Shown: positions 7,522-10,658 of the stretch, piece after piece
Layout of the letters: each line of letters starts with the position of its first letter
Numbering within the stretch: position 1 is the stretch's first letter
NCBI GenBank assembly: GCA_025061245.1
Contig: JANZKD010000053.1
Location: forward strand, 1 to 10,658
Direction: 5' to 3'
Length of the DNA: 10,658 bases
Origin: Candidatus Culexmicrobium profundum
GTDB lineage: Archaea > Thermoproteota > Methanomethylicia > Culexarchaeales > Culexmicrobiaceae
Notes under the pieces: model-generated
What the model was told of the DNA's origin: nothing
The model's database searches: none
What the model saw: only the letters and a program-made list of their open reading frames with translations
Made by a program: the position numbers and the translations under genes

Positions 7522-7533
7522 TTAAATATAAAT
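7522..7533. promoter_or_regulatory. Shared near-symmetric TATA element for divergent HD-phosphohydrolase and tmk promoters
   Basis: The core AAATATAAAT reads ATTTATATTT on the other strand, a good archaeal TATA box in both directions. Its centre is about 30 bp from the GTG of thymidylate kinase and about 37 bp from the ATG at 7491 of the HD gene. With transcription starting about 25-27 bp away, both mRNAs would be leaderless or nearly so. The gap between the two genes is only 66 bp and shows no second equally good box. Confidence 0.65.
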
Positions 7534-7557
7534 TGTGAGAAGATGATTTAACCGCGT

Positions 7558-8172
7558 GTGAGAGAATTGCCTGGAAGGCTAATTGCTTTAGAGGGAATAG
7601 ATAAGTGTGGTAAGCGTACTCAAGCCAATTTAATTAAAGTTTGGCTTGAATCTCTAGGTAGAAAGGTTAGACTTATAGCCTTCCCTGATTATGATACTCC
7701 TATTGGAAGTATAATAAGAGATTTCCTTCATGGAAAATACTATATTGCTCCTGAAGTGCGGCAATTGCTTTACGCTGCGAATCGATGGGAGAGGAAGACT
7801 GATATTGTTAGTTGGCTTTCAAGTGGCCATATTGTTATTGCTGACAGATATATTCCATCTGGTTTAGCCTATGGCATGGCAAATAATTTATCATTAGAGT
7901 GGATGACCTGTTTGGAGCGCGGCTTACCTGAAGCTGACCTAGTGATAATAATTGATGTCCCAGTTGAAGTGTCTCTGAGAAGATTAAGGGATATTGGAGA
8001 CACCTATGAACGTAATAGAGCCTTCTTAACCCGTGTACGCAACTGCTATATTGAATTGGCGGAGAAGTTTAATTGGATTATAATTGATGGAAATAGGAGT
8101 AGAGAGGAAGTCTTTAAAGATCTCCAAAGCATTATAGTTAAATTCCTAAATCTAAACGATGAAAACCATTAA
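7558..8172 (+). CDS. tmk: Thymidylate kinase (dTMP kinase)
   Basis: This 204-residue protein phosphorylates dTMP to dTDP with ATP, the last specific step to dTTP. The P-loop is GIDKCGKRT (13-21); the Ser/Thr usually after the Lys is Arg20, followed by Thr21, as also seen in the GKRT loop of Mycobacterium tuberculosis thymidylate kinase, so it need not be inactive. FPDYDTPIGSIIRDFL (42-57) matches the dTMP-side Phe-Pro-x segment, and DRYIPSGLAYG (96-106) is the DR[YH] motif of the family. The Arg-rich lid stretch is at about 140-160. The start is GTG at 7558, which sits about 30 bp from the TATA centre, so the mRNA is probably leaderless; no clear ribosome site precedes it. Length is normal. 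It diverges from an HD phosphohydrolase likely to act on dNTPs, so the pair may tune dNTP pools together. Confidence 0.93.
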   Translation: MRELPGRLIALEGIDKCGKRTQANLIKVWLESLGRKVRLIAFPDYDTPIGSIIRDFLHGKYYIAPEVRQLLYAANRWERKTDIVSWLSSGHIVIADRYIPSGLAYGMANNLSLEWMTCLERGLPEADLVIIIDVPVEVSLRRLRDIGDTYERNRAFLTRVRNCYIELAEKFNWIIIDGNRSREEVFKDLQSIIVKFLNLNDENH

Positions 8173-8194
8173 TCCCCAAAGTCAACATCATACT

Positions 8195-8734
8195 CTACGA
8201 TATTTCATGAACCCTCTTTACTTGTGGTCTAAGACCCTTCCTCCTCAAATTTCTAATTATCTCAAAGTATATTCTCCTACCAATCTCCCTAGGAGTTATC
8301 CTTCTAAGCCCCCCAATACTAGAAATGTAAACTCTAAATGTAATGTTACCAATTTGAAATCTAATTAAATATTTATCCGACCATGCACGCCCAATCCTCC
8401 TCCCACTATGATACATATATCTTATTATGACAACAAAGTCTATGAAATCCAAATTCTCCCCCTCAAAAACCCTCCTAATAAGCTCAACAGCCCTCCTATT
8501 AAACCTCCTAAACCTATTCCTCCTAACCACCTTAACTTCAAACCTCATTCTACTAGCTATCTCACCCTCCCTTCCCGCAATAGAAATCTTCATCTCCTCC
8601 TCTCTACCATTAATTGAAGCCATAGCCATTAATATTGAATCAAAAATATCCCTTCTACTATGAGTCGTAATATAATATGCAACATAATGACTATACCTTG
8701 GAAACCCAACTCTCCCCCTCAAACCCCCACTCAA
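8195..8734 (-). CDS. Unrecognised Arg-rich protein, downstream of UPF0148 gene
   Basis: I do not recognise this 179-residue protein. It is strongly basic with many Arg (mostly AGG/AGA codons), including RRNRFRRFNRR near 70-80 and SGRRIGRAW near 110-118, and it has alternating hydrophobic stretches such as DFIDFVVIIRYMYH and KYLIRFQIGNITFRVYIS that look like beta strands. There is no signal peptide or clear membrane segment. A nucleic-acid-binding role is a guess from charge only. The start is taken as TTG at 8734, with a GAGGT element eight bases upstream and an in-frame stop further up; no ATG or GTG is available nearby. It begins 14 bases after the stop of the UPF0148 gene, so the two are very likely one transcript. 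Third codon positions favour G and T, more strongly near the start than near the stop. It converges on thymidylate kinase with a 22-bp gap. Confidence 0.7.
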   Translation of the reverse strand: MSGGLRGRVGFPRYSHYVAYYITTHSRRDIFDSILMAMASINGREEEMKISIAGREGEIASRMRFEVKVVRRNRFRRFNRRAVELIRRVFEGENLDFIDFVVIIRYMYHSGRRIGRAWSDKYLIRFQIGNITFRVYISSIGGLRRITPREIGRRIYFEIIRNLRRKGLRPQVKRVHEIS

Positions 8735-8748
8735 ATCAACTAACCTCT

Positions 8749-9102
8749 CTAAACCTCCCTCAACAACTCATTAATCCTCCTAGCCAACTCCAAAAGCTTC
8801 AACAACCTATCCTCATCCTCAACCTCCTCAATCCTACCAATAACCTCAGCCAACTTCCTAGACAAAACCTCCCTCAACCTCACATCAACCCCCACCCCCA
8901 CACCCCTCCCACCACCAACATCCTCCCCCTCCTTCAAAACAACAACACGACGCTTACAAGAAGGACAAATAACCTCACCAGACTTAAGCCTAAACAAAGG
9001 AACATTACAAACAGGACAAGACTGAGCAAGCATAGTAGCCCCCTCACGCAATAAATCAGCCATCTCCCTCAAACGCTTCCTATCATCCTCCACAACCAAC
9101 AC
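8749..9102 (-). CDS. UPF0148 / Sjogren-scleroderma autoantigen 1-like zinc-ribbon protein
   Basis: A 117-residue archaeal protein of the UPF0148 (Auto_anti-p27) family; its molecular job is not established. The N-terminal helix carries MADLLREGATML (14-25), the family hallmark, followed by a zinc ribbon with Cys29/Cys32 (CPVC) and Cys46/Cys49 (CPSC) and the linking PLFRLKSGEVICP. A Gly/Val-rich linker (62-74) leads to a charged C-terminal helix (75-117) likely to form a coiled coil. The start is GTG at 9102, about 27 bp from the centre of a TATA box at 9126-9134, giving an almost leaderless mRNA; a GTG three codons later is an alternative. Almost every codon ends in G or T. The linker is encoded by a run of G-tracts that could form a quadruplex. 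It leads an operon with the Arg-rich gene and diverges from UPF0147. Confidence 0.88.
   Translation of the reverse strand: MLVVEDDRKRLREMADLLREGATMLAQSCPVCNVPLFRLKSGEVICPSCKRRVVVLKEGEDVGGGRGVGVGVDVRLREVLSRKLAEVIGRIEEVEDEDRLLKLLELARRINELLREV
8889..8910 (-). other. Potential G-quadruplex motif within UPF0148 coding strand
   Basis: On the minus strand four G-tracts of 3, 4, 5 and 5 bases are separated by loops of A, TGT and T, meeting the usual four-tract rule with very short loops. It lies in the mRNA-like strand and encodes part of the Gly/Val linker. Formation in the cell is not shown by sequence. Confidence 0.7.
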
Positions 9103-9125
9103 CCCACACCAAACAACAAATAATA

Positions 9126-9134
9126 CTTATAAAC
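9126..9134 (-). promoter_or_regulatory. TATA box of the UPF0148 operon
   Basis: The minus strand reads GTTTATAAG, centred at 9130. A start about 26 bp downstream falls at about 9104, two bases before the GTG start at 9102, so the transcript is expected to be leaderless or to have a tiny leader. Confidence 0.65.
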
Positions 9135-9165
9135 AACCAAAATTAAATCTGTCCCGAAAACAAAC

Positions 9166-9173
9166 TATATAAA
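9166..9173 (+). promoter_or_regulatory. TATA box of the UPF0147 gene
   Basis: TATATAAA, preceded by CGAAAACAAAC, which could hold a purine-rich TFB recognition element. A start about 25 bp downstream falls near 9190-9195, close to the second ATG at 9189. It lies back to back with the UPF0148 TATA box about 38 bp away. Confidence 0.7.
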
Positions 9174-9188
9174 CGGGGGATGTCACAC

Positions 9189-9443
9189 ATGACCGAAAAC
9201 AAAATCCAACAAGCCATAACCCTACTCCAAAGAATAGTAGAAGACACAACAGTACCAAGAAACATAAGAAGAGCAGCAAGCGAAGCAATAAAAGCCCTAC
9301 AATCAACCCGATACACCCCAGGAGTAAGAGCCTCAAACGCCATAGGAATACTAGAAGAAATATCACAAGACCCAAACATGCCAACACACACAAGAGTACA
9401 ACTATGGAACATAACATCAATACTAGAAACAATAAAAGACTAA
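9189..9443 (+). CDS. UPF0147 family protein
   Basis: A small all-helical archaeal protein of 84 residues from the UPF0147 family, of unknown function. The hallmark stretch IVEDTTVPRNIRRAASEAIK (16-35) is present, followed by YTPGVRASNAIGILEEISQD (42-61), PNMP and the C-terminal LWNITSILETI. The ATG at 9189 is preferred over the in-frame ATG at 9180: the TATA box predicts transcription starting near 9190, and if there is a leader the GGGGG element at 9175-9179 is spaced correctly only for 9189. Using 9180 would add three residues. Every codon ends in A or C except the two Met and one Trp codons, which have no synonym; this is unlike the minus-strand neighbours, whose codons end in G or T. It diverges from UPF0148, a second widespread archaeal family. 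A short T-run at 9455-9459 may end the transcript. Confidence 0.92.
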   Translation: MTENKIQQAITLLQRIVEDTTVPRNIRRAASEAIKALQSTRYTPGVRASNAIGILEEISQDPNMPTHTRVQLWNITSILETIKD

Positions 9444-9521
9444 ACCCACAATTTTTACCCCCACACACCCAATAAACTTAAATTTTCTCACACACACCAA
9501 AAATATAGAAACCAAAACCCT

Positions 9522-9595
9522 GCCGGGGTAGCTCAGTATGGTAGAGCGCCTGGCTGTTAACCAGGTGGCCGCCGGTTCGAGTCCGGCCCCCGGCG
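9522..9595 (+). tRNA. tRNA-Asn (anticodon GUU)
   Basis: A 74-base cloverleaf with a GCCGGGG/CCCCGGC acceptor stem, GCTC/GAGC D stem, CCTGG/CCAGG anticodon stem with loop CTGTTAA (anticodon GTT), and GCCGG/CCGGC T stem with loop TTCGAGT. The discriminator base is G, as expected for Asn. No CCA is encoded and there is no intron. The A/T-rich TTAAATTTTC near 9478-9487 may be its TATA box. Confidence 0.97.
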
Positions 9596-9606
9596 TTATA
9601 GAAAAA

Positions 9607-9621
9607 TTCTTTTAGTTTTTT
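9607..9621 (+). terminator. T-rich terminator after tRNA-Asn
   Basis: T-runs including six T at 9616-9621 begin 11 bases after tRNA-Asn, suggesting the two tRNAs are separate transcripts. TTATAGAAA at 9596-9604, 34-42 bases before the next tRNA, could be that gene's TATA box. Confidence 0.45.
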
Positions 9622-9637
9622 GTTTAATATTGTTTGT

Positions 9638-9711
9638 GGGCCCGTAGCTTAGCCTGGTAGAGCACCCGGCTCATAACCGGGGGGTCGTGGGTTCGAATCC
9701 CACCGGGCCCA
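9638..9711 (+). tRNA. tRNA with CAU anticodon: Ile2 or elongator Met
   Basis: A 74-base cloverleaf: acceptor GGGCCCG/CGGGCCC, D stem GCTT/GAGC, anticodon stem CCCGG/CCGGG with loop CTCATAA (anticodon CAT), T stem GTGGG/CCCAC with loop TTCGAAT, discriminator A, no CCA. Initiator tRNA is unlikely because the stem lacks the three G:C pairs (GGG at 29-31) and the A1:U72 pair usual in archaeal initiators. The GGGCCCG acceptor resembles archaeal tRNA-Ile2, whose C34 is changed to agmatidine by TiaS so that it reads AUA; elongator Met cannot be excluded by eye. Confidence 0.95.
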
Positions 9712-9735
9712 TTTCTTGTTTTAGCTTATTTTTTT
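9712..9735 (+). terminator. T-rich terminator after the CAU tRNA
   Basis: A T-rich stretch begins directly after the discriminator base and ends in seven T at 9729-9735, fitting termination of the tRNA transcript. It overlaps the 3' end of the convergent 93-residue gene. Confidence 0.55.
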
Positions 9736-10002
9736 CCATTTCTCCTTTCTTTTTAGTATGTAGACTCTTTTGCCTTCTATTATCTTTAATGGATCTTTTG
9801 GATCTGATATTGGTACTATTCCTATGTCTAGGATGTCTTGGTAGAATGCTTCTTCTATTAGTTCGTCTATTTCTTTTTCATTTATTCCTTTGTTTTTGAA
9901 GTATTGGTGTATTTCTTCTTTGTAGAGGGTTTGTTGTTTATAGTGTTCAAAGGCTTCTTCAAGCAGTTTTCTTAATTCTGATTTCTTATACTTTTTTGGC
10001 AT
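9721..10002 (-). CDS. Unrecognised 93-residue Lys-rich protein, possible winged-helix fold
   Basis: I cannot name this protein. It is rich in Lys and Glu, with a predicted helix at about 7-20 (SELRKLLEEAFEHY), a second at 27-38, a third at 42-55 (EKEIDELIEEAFYQ) and a probable strand-turn-strand at 60-85 ending in KRVYILKR. Three helices followed by a hairpin is the order of a winged helix-turn-helix, but no family is recognised. The ATG at 10002 has a strong GGAGG six bases upstream, located inside the end of the preceding gene, which it overlaps by 31 bp, so translation is probably coupled. It ends nine bases from the CAU tRNA gene, tail to tail. Codons mostly end in A or C. Confidence 0.7.
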   Translation of the reverse strand: MPKKYKKSELRKLLEEAFEHYKQQTLYKEEIHQYFKNKGINEKEIDELIEEAFYQDILDIGIVPISDPKDPLKIIEGKRVYILKRKEKWKKIS

Positions 10003-10658
10003 TTTCTTCCTCCATCATTTCTTTTGGTGTTTTTGTTAATAAAGTCGCTGGGGTGTGGTTTGAATAATTCATTTATCTTTGTTTTAGTCCATTTTTTGGG
10101 TATTTTTGGTGGTATTTCTTTTAGTGTTTCTTTGATTTTTGTTATTTCGTTGTTGATGAGTTTTCTTGATCTGTATTTTTTGTATGTTTCGTATTGTTTT
10201 TGTAGGCGTTGGTTTTTCCATGTTTCTTTTAGCATTCCGTATTCTGTGCATAGTAGGTCTATGAGTTTTTTGCTTTTGAATTCTATGCGCCATTTTACGC
10301 TTATACGGGAATCTTTACTAACATGAATTGATACTGGTTTTATCGGTGTAACTTTCAAATCTATAATGTTTTTATGAATTTTCTCTAGAATCGATGTTTC
10401 TTGCTCTAATAGTCTTGGTCTATTTTCTAAGATTATCTCTATGATGTCATGATATCTCTTTTTCTTAACTTCTCCGTATGCTATGTCTCTCTTTTTTGCT
10501 AGTTGTTTTATTTTTTGTTTTTGTTGTGGTGTTAGTTTGTCTGTTATGTCTATTGATCTGCTCCATGATATTGTCATTCTTAGTCTTTTTTCTTTTGTGA
10601 TGTGGAGGCTGCTTGTTCCTTCTTCTGTTAGTGTTGCTTTGAAGTGGTATTTGCGTAG
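9972..10658 (-). CDS. Unrecognised Lys-rich protein, 5' end beyond the window
   Basis: The reading frame is open to the window edge: 27 further codons lie upstream of the Met at 10577 without a stop and look coding (HFKATLTEEGTSSLHI), so that Met is probably internal. The 228 visible residues are very basic. The upstream part looks strand-rich, the middle (about 50-100 of the visible part) helical, and the C-terminal third is a low-complexity Lys/Asn/Thr/Pro stretch ending RKCQKSIRNQN, which may be disordered. No catalytic motif, zinc site or integrase signature is visible. It precedes and overlaps the 93-residue gene, so the two form an operon. Its mid part (about 10300-10500) has more balanced codon endings than the rest. 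It may be an archaeal hypothetical gene or part of an element lying beside the tRNA; I cannot decide. Confidence 0.6.
   Translation of the reverse strand, partial: LRKYHFKATLTEEGTSSLHITKEKRLRMTISWSRSIDITDKLTPQQKQKIKQLAKKRDIAYGEVKKKRYHDIIEIILENRPRLLEQETSILEKIHKNIIDLKVTPIKPVSIHVSKDSRISVKWRIEFKSKKLIDLLCTEYGMLKETWKNQRLQKQYETYKKYRSRKLINNEITKIKETLKEIPPKIPKKWTKTKINELFKPHPSDFINKNTKRNDGGRKCQKSIRNQN

Noticed and set aside
7594..7620. Thymidylate kinase P-loop with Arg in place of Ser/Thr (GKRT) as sign of an inactive enzyme
   Set aside because: The same GKRT loop occurs in the active Mycobacterium tuberculosis thymidylate kinase, and the other motifs are intact.
8380..8900. Recurring CCTCCT-like units on the plus strand as a CRISPR or tandem repeat
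   Set aside because: Spacing is irregular and the units correspond to AGG codons for Arg and GAG for Glu on the minus strand; no repeat-spacer structure exists.
8677..9054. Plus-strand frames at 8159-9054 rich in Pro, Leu, Asn and Ser
   Set aside because: Low-complexity shadows produced by the G-poor strand; the minus strand holds UPF0148 with its zinc ribbon and the cotranscribed Arg-rich gene.
9127..9468. Leu/Cys-rich minus-strand frames over UPF0147, which resemble membrane proteins
   Set aside because: They are the antisense of a conserved UPF0147 gene; the hydrophobic look comes from reading A/C-rich codons backwards.
9444..9521. C-runs before tRNA-Asn as archaeal origin recognition boxes
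   Set aside because: They lack the conserved TTCCA-GGAAA-type core of known boxes; only the skew change supports an origin.

Overview
This window is archaeal. It carries two group II chaperonin (thermosome) genes, the two archaeal UPF families 0147 and 0148, TATA boxes about 25 bp upstream of near-leaderless starts, Shine-Dalgarno sites of the GGAGG/GAGGTGA type inside operons, and tRNA genes without an encoded CCA. Gene content suggests a thermophilic member of the Thermoproteota (TACK) side of the archaea, but the sequence alone does not fix the lineage.

Layout. Bases 1-3135 hold two convergent thermosome subunit genes. The left one is cut by the window edge. They share long perfectly identical DNA tracts, which suggests gene conversion. 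Bases 3267-6209 are a tight rightward operon: a UbiD-family decarboxylase, then the aconitase X large and small subunits. This set matches the archaeal trans-anhydromevalonate-phosphate route: phosphomevalonate dehydratase (large plus small subunit) and anhydromevalonate phosphate decarboxylase, which turn mevalonate 5-phosphate into isopentenyl phosphate for lipid synthesis. Converging on it, with a 17-bp palindromic stop-codon overlap, is an HD-domain phosphohydrolase of the SAMHD1/dGTPase-like type (6193-7491, minus). A single near-symmetric TATA element separates it from a divergent thymidylate kinase (7558-8172, plus), so two nucleotide-metabolism genes share one control region.

From 8195 to 9443 there is a minus-strand pair, an unrecognised Arg-rich protein behind the UPF0148 zinc-ribbon protein, divergent from UPF0147 on the plus strand. 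tRNA-Asn(GUU) and a CAU-anticodon tRNA (Ile2 or elongator Met) follow. The right end (9721-10658, minus) carries two overlapping unrecognised genes; the upstream one runs off the window.

The most unusual signal is compositional. Between about 8.4 and 9.5 kb the plus strand is rich in A and C and almost free of G, whichever strand is coding. UPF0147 (plus) ends every codon with a synonymous choice in A or C, while UPF0148 (minus) ends nearly all of its codons in G or T. To the right of the tRNAs the bias reverses: the plus strand becomes T/G-rich. This looks like strand-specific mutation with a switch point at roughly 9.45-9.72 kb, the shape expected at a replication origin, though a chimeric join or another cause is possible. 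No Orc1/Cdc6 gene or convincing origin box is visible. I see no CRISPR array, transposase or recognisable defence system.
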